DNA of 64,000 nucleotides from Carallia brachiata. Its lineage: Eukaryota; Streptophyta; Magnoliopsida; Malpighiales; Rhizophoraceae. Positions 25,101-38,693 of the stretch are shown here, piece by piece. The DNA is taken from the NCBI GenBank assembly GCA_021464245.1, contig JADCRB010000025.1, positions 2,826,245 to 2,890,244 on the forward strand. The letters run 5' to 3'. A program made the position numbers and the translations under genes. Positions within the stretch are counted from its first letter, which is position 1. Each line of letters opens with the position of its first letter. The notes under the pieces are model-generated. The model was not told the DNA's origin. It saw only the letters and a program-made list of their open reading frames with translations, and ran no database searches.

Positions 25101-28100
25101 TGCACACCCGAATCAGGAGCTTATGCAATTGAAATAGACAAAAAATATATCAAAAGATGTCCAAACAAGCATAATCCACTATAGTAAAGACATAAAAAGT
25201 ATGAACAATAGTGCCAATGGACCTCCATCCAAGCTCATGGTTTGCTCCTTCCATACTAAACCATAAATAGCAAAAGAAATTGATATTGAGTCTCTACATT
25301 GTTACACAACTCTCCTAGTCTAAAACTTTCCATCAAATTAAATTGTTGTTACCCAGTAAAAACCACAAACTTCAAGAACCATCATCCTGCACCTTCCGAC
25401 TTTAACAAGATGTAACAATCAGGGATCCACTGACTGAAATAAATTTCCACAAATTAAACTTTTCCTCTTTATTTTCTAGAAGATCAGCTAATTTCAGAAT
25501 CCTATGCAGACTTGGATGAGAACAAGCCTTCCAACGATACAAAACTCTACCATCTCATACCACAATCACCCCACAAGAGCTTCATTCTGATGCTGGATCC
25601 TTTACATTCATCCAGATCCTCCCCATTTTCAGTCACCAAAGCTGTATATAAAAAATTCCAAACTATGAGCGACTATATTTCCCTGTCATGCAAATGGCAG
25701 CCCCAGCTGCACGGATGACACACACATTGTAGAAAAAAAAAAACAGAGAAACCTCAACAAGGAAATAAAACTATACCTATTTCCACATCCTATACCACAA
25801 TTACCGCACAAGAAAATTTTATTTCATATCGGAAATTCCTTTTCCATTCTATTAGGTTTAAAACTAAAATGCTTGATGTGTTGGAGTATAAGACATAAAT
25901 CCCATATTGGAAAGGCTAGAAGGAGTATAGAAACATATAAGTGTGGCTATAAAACCCATAACCTAAACCTTACGGTTTTGGATAAGATGTGGTGTCCAAA
26001 AATGAATTTAGCGATCCAAGTTATCAGACCCTACGCTTCTGCAAATCTTTGCATGATGAAAAGAAAGATTAATCTAAGTGCTTTTGCTTCAGACATTAGT
26101 ATGGAATGAACCAAAAAAAATTTGATGAAAATTTATCTTCATTGTTTACACAACTTTTGTATAGATTCTGATAGTTACATATATTCCCTTTAACTTTTGT
26201 GATAGCTTATTATGAAACCTTAAATTATCTGCACGAATAGCTATATTAATTTTTGAATGCTATTCACAACAACCAATAAGCAATAAAATTCTTTTGTTTC
26301 TTGCTTGAATCAGTTCGGAAATTTCTCTCTTTGCCTCACATCATCAAAATCTCACAGTACACACTACCAACAACAAACTCCCAAATTCCCTGCTGCTAAA
26401 AGTCTGTGTATCCTTATACCATATCCGTATACATGCCATTCCAGCCAGTAAGGAGCCTTATTCAGTCTTCAAACATGCTGCACCAACTTAATTGGGTATC
26501 TTCTATAAATACTAAGCATACATTTGCAAACTATCTATCCACCTAAAAGCTTCAAAATCCAGGCCGTTAAGAACCACACCCGCCTCCTGTCCCACCCCCC
26601 CCGGCCCGGCCCCTGGGGGGGGGGGGGGGGAGGGGCGCTCTTTATACAAACTGACACACTTCAATTTTCCTTTTAATACCTTTCCTTTTATAGTCTCAAA
26701 TTATTGCAAACTTGACATCTTTCACTTCCAATTAGATCTGAAATCCACCTTCAAAACCTAACATTTCATCTGATTTTTTTTCTACCATCAGATGTCATTT
26801 TCTTTAACTTCATTCCTTGTTCCTTCCACAATCAATTCCTAACCATCACCGATGTCTGACAATCCACAGTTCTAAAAAACTTTTAGGAAGATAGATGATG
26901 GAAATTGAAGCTCAGCATACTTGGTGCAGCCAAGTAGCGGAATGATAATGTGAAAATGACGTACAAACAAGCAATGTTATTCCAAGCTTCACCATTGTCT
27001 GGATCAAGTTTAACTGCCTGACTAAATGCTTCCAAAGCCTTATCAACATCCCTAGCCTGTATTACAATTTCACGGCTAGAATCAGAACCTGTACAATTAT
27101 AATTTAAAGATTCTCCAATATCAATCACCAAATAATTGTGAAAGTCCTGTCGGATAAATGAAAAGCTATCATGAGTTACCTTCAAAGCAGCAGCACCAAA
27201 AGCAAACCAACCATCTGAATATAAAGAATTCAATGTCATCGCAGACTCCCTGCATCGCAATCAAGAATAATTCATTGCTCTCTAAATCAAGTCCAACTGC
27301 AAGATAACCAGGCATTTCATGGGAGACATAAAAAAAATATAAGTACCAGAGTATTTTAGATGTCTCATAATCTCCTCTGTTATATGCGCTACGAGCAAGA
27401 GACCGCTGCCATAATAAACACGAGTGGTGTCAAGAAAAATGCAGCCCTACAGGCACAGAGAAGGCCAATTTAACAATAAGAGACAAAAATAACCTTGGCC
27501 CGCGCGGATTTATTATTTGAAACTTCCAAGGCTTTTTCATAGCAGCTATCATTATTTGTGACATCTCCCAGTGAACACCTAGAATAAGTTCTTCCAAATG
27601 TCAATAATCTCACAAAACAGAAAAAAAAAAAAATGAAGCTGAGAGAGTTACAACCCGGGGGGGGGGGGGGGAGAGAGAACTTTGACACAGATTATCTCAT
27701 AACTCTGTTATAGATTTCGCAACAATATTAGAGTTAGGGTTAAACATTAAAATTTAAAACTAAGGCTGGAACTATGATTGAAATAAGAGAGAGGTAAAGA
27801 AACATATTAAAAATGTAGCCGCAAGAGTTCCTTAAAACTTTAGGAATCCTAAATCACTACTATACGTAAATTGCTATGTGACAAATGGGAAGAAGAAAAA
27901 ACCAGATGAGTTTAAGAAGTATACTGAAAAAGGAAAAGTGCAAAACACAACAATGCAAAAAGAAAACATTGAATCAGTAGACATTCTCGTCAAATTTAGT
28001 TCGAAAGATAATTGCGCATTACATTTGCAATTAAGGTTTGGTCATGTTAAAAATAAAAGGAAATAACAGCCTGGAAACTGTCTAAATCATGCAAGATATG

Positions 28101-31100
28101 ATGCATGACCTTGTATTCTCCATAAATACAATCAAAAAAGAAAAGAAAAGATGAGTCTAAAATTTAGATAATTTGGCTGCCAACAAAACATCGAAAAAGA
28201 TTTCTTATAAAACAACAACAGTCTTAATACCAATTTTAATTAGGGTCGGCTACAAGAATCTTTCTCGTCATTCCGCTCTATTATGAACCAAGTTAGCGAT
28301 GAGACCTAATTGTTCTAAATCCTTCCTAACTAAAGATTTTCAAGTCACCTTAGGTCTTCCTTTCCCTCCCCTCCTGTCATCCACTAGATTTGATCACCCC
28401 TCTTAATTGAATCATTCACTAGTCTATGTTGGACTCGAAAAAAGGCTTCTTATACTGGGCAAAAACAAATATTGCCAATATATGACAACATATAATCACA
28501 ACTACTCTTAGCCATCCAACTTAATTAGAAGTCACAACAGAGACAGCTTTAAAGAAACAATGAAAAAGTCGTATAAAAGCAAAAATAAAAAGGGCTCGTT
28601 TGCAACACAAGGCTCCCATGTACTGTGGGGTATAGGAAAGGGTTAGATGTATGCAACCATGCACTTTTTTTTTTTTTTTTTCTCTCACAAAGATATTATT
28701 TTCCCAACTTGAACCCAAAAATAACAAAAACTAATAACACAATTTGGATCATTGATACTCTATCAACAAGTCATGATTTTGTTATCTTTTCCGCAAAATC
28801 AAACAAGACGTTTACTCATTGTCTAGCATGATCAATAAACAATAAAGACAAAAAGAACCATTTCTTTTAAGATAGAGCACAAAGTAATCACCTCACTCTT
28901 GTAAATGTCCTTCCAAAAAATTAGCACATGTTTATCCCCAAAATCCAATTGAAAAGAAGAGGGGCCTAATCCCCCAAAATAGCAACAATTTAGTGAAAAC
29001 TATTGAGATTGTTGAGCATGGACAACAGGTATAAGGCACAAAAAAGTACATAGATTAGCATCAATGCCACTGCCTACTTTGACAGAATTAGTCAAGACAA
29101 TACAGTTTAATAACTTGACTTTCTAATGCAGTACTTTTGATACTTTGACCATGAATAGGAAAGTTGTCTAGGTTCTCAGCCAAGAGGTTACATTAGTCTA
29201 CAAGCTTTCCTTGTTCATGAAGTGGGTTATCTTATTTATTTCCCAGATAAGGTAGTATATTTTAACTCAATACTAACTGATTCGTGTTTAACCATCTTCT
29301 CACAAAAACAAAAGCCTATTTGGTATCTTCTAATTCTTATAGTTATCAAATCATGCTCCTTTCTTTCTGCTTTTAAGCAAGTCATACAATTCAACCTCAT
29401 TTGTGGGTTAGTATTTTGTGTAGTATAGGAACAAGCCAGCTGGGCTGATATAATCATTCACCGTGTTAAGAGTGCCACAAAAAAAAATTCAATAAGCATA
29501 ATGCAGCTGACTTTGTTGAATGCAATCTGGTACAACGGCTCCATTTGAAGCAGTACAAAGCTGAATTAAATCAACTCCATGATTTAAGCAGCCAGTGTTG
29601 TGAACTATAGTGCCAACTTTACCAAGACTGATGAAAATAACAAAATTAAATTCACCAAGTCATTTTTTTTTTTTTCTTTTCTTTCTTTGGACTACAACAA
29701 ATTATGCAAATCATCCTTTTCTAATCACCAATATAGATCACTTTTACAAAAAAATGTCAAAGATGGCAACATTAGATGGACTTCTCACACACCACATTCA
29801 GACTTCAATATTTTATCAATGAGAATGACAGCTATCTTCAACACTATATCACATTGCAATTTGCCTGAAAGTCTTATTTGTTAGATCAATTTTTATGAGA
29901 CGATGAGAACAAACTATAAAAGAGAATGAAAAAGTGAGAAGAACACGAGGAAAAAGGAAAAGGCTTGCGTACCATAATCTAGGGTCATGGGGCATTTCAG
30001 ACAGTCGCATCTTGATGAGCTCAACTGCAGCTGCTTTTTTACCCAGTAGGCTGTTTTAACATTTATCTCACATGAAACTTCCACCAGCAAAGGACCCATA
30101 AAACAATTACTGAAATCAGGCGAAAAAAGGAAGAAGGAGAACAACAGGTTATTGACAAAGATCTTACCAGTTGCAATATATTAAATTATCCCATAATTCT
30201 AAGCTCTCATAGATTGTAATTGCCTCCCCCACCAAACCACAACTCACCAGAAGTTCAGCATACTCCCTAAAGGAAGAATAGCAGAAATATCAAAAGAACC
30301 AGAAGAATCACTACCTACACATTTAAGTCTAAAAATATCTGGCAGACACTCAGATGTAAAATCATTGGAAAATGCAAGTTGTAAGGTGCATCAAAGAGAA
30401 AGAACTCGTTTACTTCTGCAGGGTAGGAATAGTAGGAATATAAACCATGTAGCAGAAAGGAATCCTTTGCACCACTGCAGGCAAAGGATTACGAATACCC
30501 TCCACCTGGAAAAACACAAAAAATTTTCAATAGGTAAGCAACAAGGAAGAGAACTACCAAGAGACGGAGGAAGATGGAGAAAAAAAGGAGAGACAAACAC
30601 AACCAATGCAAAAGGGGTGCATCAACCAAACTCCAAATGCGTCAATGAGGAAAATAAAATAAAGGCAATTAGTTCTCAATTAAAAAGCAGTGATGAAACA
30701 AAGAACAACCACATTGTAAGAAATTTTTATGGGACAAGTGAAATTCATAAGGGCAACTCCTGACAAAATTCTGCTGAATAACAATAAGCATTGTCCAAGT
30801 GATAATCACTTTCAGTGGTTTCAAAACAAGTATTGCGACAATGTTGCTTTATCTTACATTATAGAGAACTGTCAAACCTTCTATACTGCAAATTTGACTC
30901 AGACAGAACTCACGGAAGTCCACAAGCCCAAAACAGTGCTTTGAATGCCTTTATTCAATCTCATTTTAACTTAAGGAAATGACTTGTTTAACTCATCTGC
31001 TTGTAAACAATTCTATGACAATAAAAGAGCCCAATGCACGCGATTCCCACACTGTAGTATCTGGGGAAGAAAGGATCAAAGGTACATAGCTCACCATTGT

Positions 31101-34100
31101 TTTCACAAAGAGGCAAATACTTCTATGACACTACCTAAGCAAAAGGTTGGTGTTGCTGGAATGTTGGGGAAAGCTATCAAGGATGCCATTGGTGTTTGAT
31201 AGATATATTTATGAGCCATATCTCAAGCAAACTCCAAAATACCATGGAATTTAACTCTAAAACTGCTGGGAAGGGGAAGAAAACCACTAATATCATAAAA
31301 AATCTCCCACAATCAATCTACCACAATAAGCTAAAAAAATTACGTCAGTTCAAATAAGAATATGATAAAACAAGACACATAAACCAAATATGCAGAAAAG
31401 AAGACCCAAAATAAGCTTTCATCCAATCAGGTGCCACACTATAGGATTATCATGTAACATATACCCTGATTATCTTTGAAAACCTTGTTGTGGATTATAC
31501 AAGAAATTATGAGCATGCAAGGAACAACAAAATCTGAAGTTTTTCCCAATCTTTTCTGTTTTCTAGAGCAACAACTCTCAAGGCACATACTCATGAAATT
31601 TGTCCAAATAGCTTGCAGCGATTGAGGGGGAAAGCAGAGATAGGTACAACTCAAAAGAACTAGCATGTTAAAAAGGAACATAATCCAAAGGAAAATGTGC
31701 CACCTACCAATTTTCCCATCATTTCCAAAGCGCGTTCCTTTGTGCGAGAGCGACTAGATTCCCAACGAATCCGTAAAAGGTTATTCAGAAATTGTAGCTG
31801 CATAAAAGAAGGGGATAGTGGGCAAAAAGGAGAAAAAGTAAGCCAACATAAGAAAATCAGACGACAAATTTTGTCACTGGAAGTTCCATTAGAAACAGAA
31901 CTTCAAGCTATATGCTACATGGTGTGACACATTTTTTATTGGTACATCCGAGTTAAGGTGTGACACTTTTCAAAAAGTTGGGTATCAAATATATTCTATT
32001 TGTTTCATATGTAATTAAATTTGGTAAACAATATTTGTAAATTTAAACAAAAGGATGTAAACAAATATATTCTATTTAAGAGCTTAAATCATTAGATGTT
32101 AAATTCCAGGCCAATCATATTTCATTAATGTGAGATTTTATACACTTAACATACCTCTTGAGTAACATGTTCTAGACTAGAATACCGACACAATGGAACT
32201 TAAATTGAACAATGGGCCCAACTTATGTACCAGACACCACTAGCACAAAGGCATTGATTTAAACTGTACACAGAAGGGACTTAACCACATGATGCAGACA
32301 AGGGAGGATGAACCATATCAACTTAAAAGCTCAAGTCATTTGGTGGTAAAACCCACAGAAATTATTAGCCAAAGTTCGTATTTGTATCTTATCAATGTGA
32401 AACTTCGTACTCTTAACATTGACATGGCATTTACTAGTCAACAAGACTCCCACGTTATAGAATTCGGAAGCGTCAAATGTACATAGACTCCTTTTTTTTT
32501 TTTTTTCACAAAGAGGCTGCTTATGTGATTTTAACCTATGATCTCCAAGTCACAATGTAGTAATCTTACTGTTACACCAAGGCTAGCCTTTTAATTAAGT
32601 AATCCGATGCAGCGCAATAATCAATCTATATTTCAAAAGTTAAATGTATTGATTGATTTCTAACATTTTCACGTAAACAATTAATAGAGGTAGCTTCGGA
32701 GGTATTAACCTTGAAATATGTCATGCTCTAAAGTAGTTCTTTTAGATTAATGATCATTTTAGCAAAACCTTTTAAAAGATAAGTCTCTTATGAATGTTTG
32801 ACAAAACCTCCCGTCATCCTAAAGCTGATTGGGATCTAATTGGGATGGTTCAACCTTTCCAAATGCATTATCTTATTCTCATTAAAAGGAAACCCAATGC
32901 AATAAAAACATGTGAACAAGAACACGAGATTCCAATTTTCATAAATTTTCCAGCTTTATAACCATATATTTCTGACAGAATAACGCAAAATAACTGGGCA
33001 GTCTCTTCTAACTTACAATAAATAAAGATGAATGCTGAGAATCAATCGCCTCAATATATGGGGCCATATCCCATCCTGGAACAGCAATTAGAAAGTCAAT
33101 AAAGTATGGAACTCAGCCCCTAAGCTGTGTATTAATTTAATTCTTAACATACCAATACACAGTCAAATCACTGAACTTCGTCCTCATAAGCCAATATAAA
33201 AAAGAAGATAGTACAGCATATAATTGAATCTCAAGCTATTAGGTCTGATGGTTTCTTTTTGGGGATGAGGGGCCTATACATCATTTGAGGCCATGTTAAA
33301 CACATATATAAAGTGTAAGGCTCCCTAAAACCAAGCACTCCCAAGATGAAATAGTAAGAACCAGACAGGCATGAAAATGGCGTAGTATGTTGAATAAGAA
33401 TAAATTAAAAAACAAAGCACATTTGTAGCAACAAAAGTCTCCCATGCAATGCTTCTGATCTATGCCTCAGATTGTGCAGACCTTCCTCAGCGCGGATTCT
33501 CACTTTTAGAGTACATACTTTTCCTTAATGTTCAAGGATGTACAAAATTTCTTTCCCATATTCAAATGCTGAATTTCATTAATGAAGCTAGGTTTGCAAA
33601 TGGTACCTCAAAAATAAGGGAGTTTCATCACACTTTTCTCCAAAATTATAAATTCACCATTTTTCCTTATCTTGGCAGAAGTATGTCCAAAACAGCGAAG
33701 AAGCAGCTATTCATGATCTCAACATAATGACTTACCCGCTCATTGAAATTTTATTCTTAGTCCAACTTAGCTGATGTTAGTTTGTTATAAATTTCTAATA
33801 GGCCTAGTGGGAAAGTAATAAAAATTATCCCTTTAATTATAGGAGCTTTGTAATGTGTATAAGGTACTTTTCAATCAAAGCTTTATGGTATCATGACAAC
33901 TCCAAACAACATTTAACACAATGTTGATGTAAAAAAAGAGTACTTCACTCGCATAAGTGAACAAGGCACACACAGTTTATAAACCTCAAAAGATCAAACC
34001 TCCCATCTACACACCCCAAAGGAAAATGAGAAAAAGAAAAGGAGGAACCAGAAGACCTGTCATTAGATTTCTGAAAAAGATCAAAATGTCAAGAAACACA

Positions 34101-37100
34101 GCCTTCGATCAAAGAATTGAAAATTTTAAAGTTGCAAATAGGAACCTCACAAAAGAGAGGGATGATAAAGACAAAAAGACGTCATTAGAAGAATTAATCC
34201 TTGCAGAAAATATTCTTTATCTTAATGACAAAATAACAAGGGGGTATAACCAAGAGAAAAACTTCGAAGATTCATTCAGGAATTTCTCACAAAAATCCCA
34301 GATAAATATGAAGGAAAAAAGAACATAAGGAAAAAAATAATAATAAAAGTGCTCTTCCATTTTGAAATGAGTTGGTGATGGACATCGTATTGAAGCATTT
34401 TCATGATTAGCTTGTGCTTAATATTAGCCATATTCTATGGCATAATAAGGGAAAACTCCTGAGGAACAAAGTTGAACATTGCAATCCAAGCTAACAGGAG
34501 GTTCGGTTCACATTCCAACAAATCCAAAAAAGACTTACTTTGCAACTCATCATCTCGTTGGCTTTTCTCAATTAATAGGCAGTGTGCCAGAGCCACTGCC
34601 TGTTGAATTGTGTTTAAAGGAGCAACACCAACAGGATAAGCATTTTGATTGCCTTGTAATCTAATTCCACATTGTCACCGCTCCCTATAAATTTTGGAGT
34701 CATAAGTACATCTGAGGTTCCATGTTGACACGGATCAATATTAACTTTAGGACTTGTAGAATTGCATGTCCGGATTCCATCATCATCGTCATTTGATGAC
34801 CTTTCACTAGCAACCAGTATCCGTTGTGCCTTTGGTGTATGCTGCATCCAAGAATAAACCTAGGGCTAAGAAGGTAGGTTTGTACAGAATTGAAATCAAT
34901 ATAATTGAGAGTATGTACCTGATACAAAGTACGGCAGCCAAGTACCCCAGTAACAGAAAACTGAATTCCTGCTGCTACTTCAGCTGACTCAAGATGGTGT
35001 CTGTTACCACAGAAATCCTTCAGCTAAAAGAAATCAGAGGACTATGGGAAAACAAAATTACTGACCACAAGGGCCAGAATATAAGGAAAATATTTGAAAA
35101 CAAAATCATTGAGCATCTGTGGGACAGATAATCAATAGTGCAGCTTGTAGAGCAAGAAAACACCACAGACTAGAGACTACTCAACAACAATAACAACAAC
35201 AAAGCCTTAATCCCAATTTTAATTGGAGATGGCAACATGAATCTTTTCTTGCCATTCTGTTCTATCACGCAATAAGTTAGGTGTGAGACTAGCGACTACT
35301 CTCCAAATGATAAAAACATAGAAGTAGCTAATGGTTTTTTTTTTTTTTTAATAATTTTCCTCAATTTGGGATAACTGAATATTAGTTGACAAATTTGTAC
35401 CATAATGCTCATCAATTAACACCTCACTCAATATGAACACAAAGCACAAAGAAATTACCACATAGCCATTATTATTTTTCCTTTTCATTTTTTAAGGTGC
35501 AAGCATTAAAGGTGCAAAAGTTAGCCAAACCCAAGGAACTTGTCGTCACCTGCCCAAAATTCAACTCAAGCTAACCAAGTTGACAAAAAAAGTCAATGAG
35601 CTATTACCTAAATTGTTCGAATGTGAAAAACCCACTACCCAATAGCCTAAACCCAAAATGTCTCAGAACTTGATTGATGCAACTCAAAGTCAAAATTAGC
35701 CAAGCCCACAAATCAAAGAACACCAATCTGTAAAACCCAAAACTTGTTCATAAGTTTCAGAATTCAAGCCTGACCTGTTCGAATATCTTTATTTTCATCA
35801 ACTGATCCTATGTTTTATATACATTAATTTAAAAAAAAAATCATTAATTCACTTTTTTGTGGAATTAATTTACATTTTTACGGTATTAACATAAGTAATA
35901 TGTGACGAAAATTAGATAGTTAATTTTTATGTTGAATTAAGAATAATAATTGAGTCAGCTTAAAACCTGAATTAGTCATCTCCAAACTTTTAAACAGTTG
36001 ACCCAAATCTGGATTCCAAAATTACATAAGTAGAAATAACCTTGTATCTAAAATGACAAGACAGTCAAATTATTCAAAACCAAAGTTGCCTAAAACCCAA
36101 GAGATCCGAGATCCAATAGGTACGAAATTTGAAAGCACAGAACTAGAAATAAGCTCACCCTAAGCAGACTCCAATTGACACCTCTAAACGGTACAAATAG
36201 CACACTATTCATACCAATAAACAGGGGTACAACCACTGATAATTGAACTACTCTCCAGGACAATAAACAACGAGGTCCGCTTGAATAGCTCAATACATTA
36301 CCAGGTAATGAGAAATGGTAGCCAAGGTTGAAGTGACCAAACACAAGATTTTAGCATGTTCTGGGGTAAGTTCATCAACTTAGGAGGTGATTATCATCCT
36401 ATTCAAGCAACTCAGTACTTCAAGGACAAATCCCTAAAATATGAGATTGACCTAAACTATGTCAATTGTAATTGAAATGCCAATCATATTAATCCAAAAA
36501 TTAGATTAAATTTAACTAACAATTCTCATCTTTGCAGTGAAAACTGTGAATTTTTTTGACTGAATTTTATTTTCAATTTGGGTTACCATCTAGACAAATC
36601 AATTACTGCTGGTGTTCACTTAACACAGAAACTTTGCCCACTTGGTGCAAAATGTAAAGATTATCGCACCAATAATAGGAAAAAAGATGAATGAAACTAA
36701 ATTAACCAAACTGTAACATAAAATGGGAAGACTGGAAGGCAAAATCACCTCTAATATTCTATCAACTAGGACTAATAAGTTAGCATCTACAATAATGGCA
36801 TATGGATAGATTATCATGTTTTGGAAAGGTGTAGAATTGGTCGAGAAGTTGCCTAATGAAAATTAATTAGTCTGATTTGATTGGCTCAATATTTGACTGT
36901 CCATGGCACTAAACGTCTGACACAACACATTATATTTCACCGAGCATTCAAAAACTTAAACGTATTTGTTACAAAAGTACCTGCAGGAATCAACGCGTCC
37001 ATAGATGTATTCCATTACTCCTGCTTCCAGATGGACGTGGAGACAATAACCGCAGCTTCTTCATCATGCAAATTGGCACTCCAATAACCTTTTACTTGTT

Positions 37101-38615
37101 TCAAAGTGCAAAGTGATGCAGAGTTTCGATCATACATACTTGCAAAAGATCAAATAAAGAAGAACAGAGCTCGTCCAAAATTTGTTGTTGAACAAGTAAC
37201 AGCCTTGCGAACCACCATGAAATGCTTTTGATGCCATATGGGGAGGAAATGCTTCCTTCAAATAACAAATCTTTTGTCCTCATCACCAACATTTTAGCAA
37301 AAACTAGATACTACAGAACAACAAAGAAATTGATTGGGGTAAACAATTAACAAAAATAAATAAATAAATAAGAATCCATAAAGGAGTCCTTCACTAAGTT
37401 CTCAGAATTCAGCAAATAGTCAATAGACCTAAAAAACATAGCAGTTTCACAATCTTCACCTTGGAAAAAAAAGAGATTTATGCATACATTGTACAGAGCC
37501 ATATATGCAGGGAAATAATTATATACCAAATCAAGCTCCCCATGCTTAACGAAATGAAACATATAAAATCCTAACATTGTCAAGAAAACAAAAACCATAT
37601 AGACGCAATTAAACCAACAAACTGATTGAGTACCTGAACATTAGCAACCTTTCCAAGCAAATGAGACCCATCGAGCATGAGCTGACCATGTGCCCAGTTT
37701 TCCCAAGCCACAAATTCTCCACCTGTTGAGACTTTGAATGGCAGAGGACATTTTGGGAACTCGACTACAGGTCTTTCACATACAATCCATAGGAGGACAG
37801 AAAAAACCATCAGACCATGACCAGCATTAATAAATAAAGATAACAAAATCCTACTCAACTATACAAAAATAAAAAATTCAGAAAAAAATTTGCAATTTTT
37901 TAAATTCTTTAACGTTGCCAAGCAAAGTTGTACCTTCGTGAATAAAATGTTGCAAATTCTTGCTTATGAGCTGTAACTTTCTTCTTTTTTTTTTATAAAA
38001 AAAAACCATATATTTGATAAAATTACACCAAATTATCCAAGAAGATACGGCTTTTTATTTTCAGGATTAAAAATTTTATTTAAAAAATTAAGAAAACTTC
38101 AAGTTACCAAAAGTGCCACTGTTTTTGTTGGTGTAGACAGAAAGAAAGAAAGGAAGAAAGAAAGAGAGAAAGAAAGAGAGTTACCCAGTGATATTAGACT
38201 GGGTGAAACAGAAGAAGGCGGAGACAGCAAGACAGACAACGAGAATAACTCGACAAGCACTTTCCTCAACATCGACGCCGTCTTCTTGCATAAAAGACTC
38301 CACGCAGAGCAGAACCTGCCTGTAGAACCGGTCGGCGGAATCAGAGTCCGGGGGGGCGTCGACATGGAATATGGGGCCAGCGGCTGTGGAGAGGGCCTGC
38401 AGGTAATTTCCAGTCTCGATGGAATTGAGGACGCTGTCGATGACAGCGTGGAGATGGTTCTCACACTCTGACGGCGGTGATGCGGCGGATTGGGATTCAG
38501 AACAAGAACCTGACGGCGGGGGAGCGACGGTGCAACGGAGGAGGCGGAGCTCGTAGCCACGCAGAATCTCACGCTGACGGTGCTGCTGCCGCTGCTCCTG
38601 TTGTGGCTCCGCCAT
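22192..38615 (-). CDS. TTC27: Tetratricopeptide repeat protein 27 homologue, 20 exons, five apparent -1 frameshifts
   Basis: Exons on the minus strand: 38185-38615, 37634-37772, 36981-37310, 34919-35000, 34539-34841, 33017-33075, 31708-31797, 30414-30505, 30168-30266, 29973-30050, 27494-27578, 27347-27405, 27180-27249, 26965-27056, 24822-24884, 24639-24705, 24000-24257, 23336-23451, 22437-22588, 22192-22287. Introns are GT-AG except the last, which is GC-AG. The product would be about 921 residues, close to plant TTC27. Landmarks are MAEPQQEQRQ (start), LGSHLLGK-like DGSHLLGKVANVQ, RWDMAPYIEAIDSQHSS, SLGDVTNNDSCYEKALEVS, and the TPR repeats ARDVDKALEAFSQAVKLDP and NGEAWNNIACL. TTC27 is a conserved TPR protein; the human form is linked to HSP90/R2TP-assisted U5 snRNP assembly. 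Exons 3 (twice), 5, 18 and 19 each break frame by one missing base (near 37109, 37036, 34643, 23408, 22514). All intron phases fit once these are allowed for. It is either a recent pseudogene or a gene with consensus errors. Confidence 0.9.
22288..22436 (-). other. GC-AG intron (last intron of TTC27)
   Basis: The exon 19 end reads AAACAG followed by GCAAGA, the classical CAG|GCAAG context of rare GC donors. The acceptor is ACCAG at 22288-22292. Joining gives HLRNVVKQ then AERFSGTEEF in frame, as in the family. No nearby GT donor keeps the frame. Confidence 0.7.
25879..26080 (+). mobile_element. Possible LTR/TRIM remnant in a TTC27 intron
   Basis: Starts TGTTGGAGTATAAGACATAA and continues with AATCCCATATTGGAAAGG, GGCTATAAAACCC (TATA-like) and GATGTGGTGTCC, which has the look of the left end of a plant LTR or TRIM (TG start, internal TATA box). 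No second LTR, primer site or polypurine tract was found, so the right boundary is a guess. Confidence 0.35.
26594..26640. other. GC-only block with a 16-G run
   Basis: Nearly every base is G or C, including 16 consecutive Gs at 26615-26630, inside an AT-rich intron of TTC27. A second 15-G run lies at 27657-27671 in another intron. Both are out of character for the surrounding DNA. Confidence 0.85.
28211..28420 (-). mobile_element. RTE-type LINE 3' end fragment
   Basis: On the plus strand it opens with AACAACAACA, then CTTAATACCAATTTTAATTA and GGGTCGGCTACAAGAATC. Read on the minus strand this is the widespread plant sequence that ends in a (TTG)n tail, which I associate with RTE LINEs. It lies in the long intron between exons 10 and 11 of TTC27. 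No open reading frame remains. Confidence 0.5.
32491..32590 (-). mobile_element. Truncated tRNA-derived SINE (Au-like)
   Basis: The minus strand starts GGCTAGCCTTGGTGTAACAG, continues TAAGATTACTACATTGTGAC, GGAGATCATAGGTTAAAATC and CAGCCTCTTTGTG, and ends in an A run. This is the layout of the plant Au SINE family. The A box (TGGTGTAACAGTAAG) and a decayed B box (GGTTAAAATC for GGTTCRANNC) are visible. It sits in the intron between exons 6 and 7 of TTC27. Confidence 0.65.
35178..35300 (-). mobile_element. RTE-type LINE 3' end fragment, second copy
   Basis: Begins TCAACAACAATAACAACAAC and AAAGCCTTAATCCC, then ATGGCAACATGAATC, the same family and orientation as the fragment at 28211. It lies in the intron between exons 3 and 4 of TTC27. 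Confidence 0.55.
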
Positions 38616-38683
38616 GTTTAATTATTAACTGTAAGGGCTGAAGTTCAATTGAATACAATTCTCCGTTCGGACTGGCGCCACGT

Positions 38684-38693
38684 TTAGGGTTTA
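38684..38693 (-). promoter_or_regulatory. Telo-box upstream of TTC27
   Basis: The minus strand reads TAAACCCTAA, containing AAACCCTAA, about 70-80 bases before the ATG at 38615. Telo-boxes near the start are common in plant genes for ribosome biogenesis and translation. No TATA box is visible in the right place, which also fits a housekeeping promoter. Confidence 0.5.

Noticed and set aside
30365..30763. 132-codon plus-strand frame
   Set aside because: Antisense to TTC27 exon 8 and its intron; lysine/asparagine-rich composition with no family resemblance.
33957..34328. 123-codon lysine-rich plus-strand frame
   Set aside because: Lies in an intron of TTC27 and reflects an A-rich stretch; no recognisable domain.
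37347..37598. Open frame with GEDCETAMFFRSIDYLL as a possible TTC27 exon
   Set aside because: Exon 2 joins exon 3 at 37310 in phase with the family reading (VANVQ then YLVFAKM). Including this frame would break the phase.
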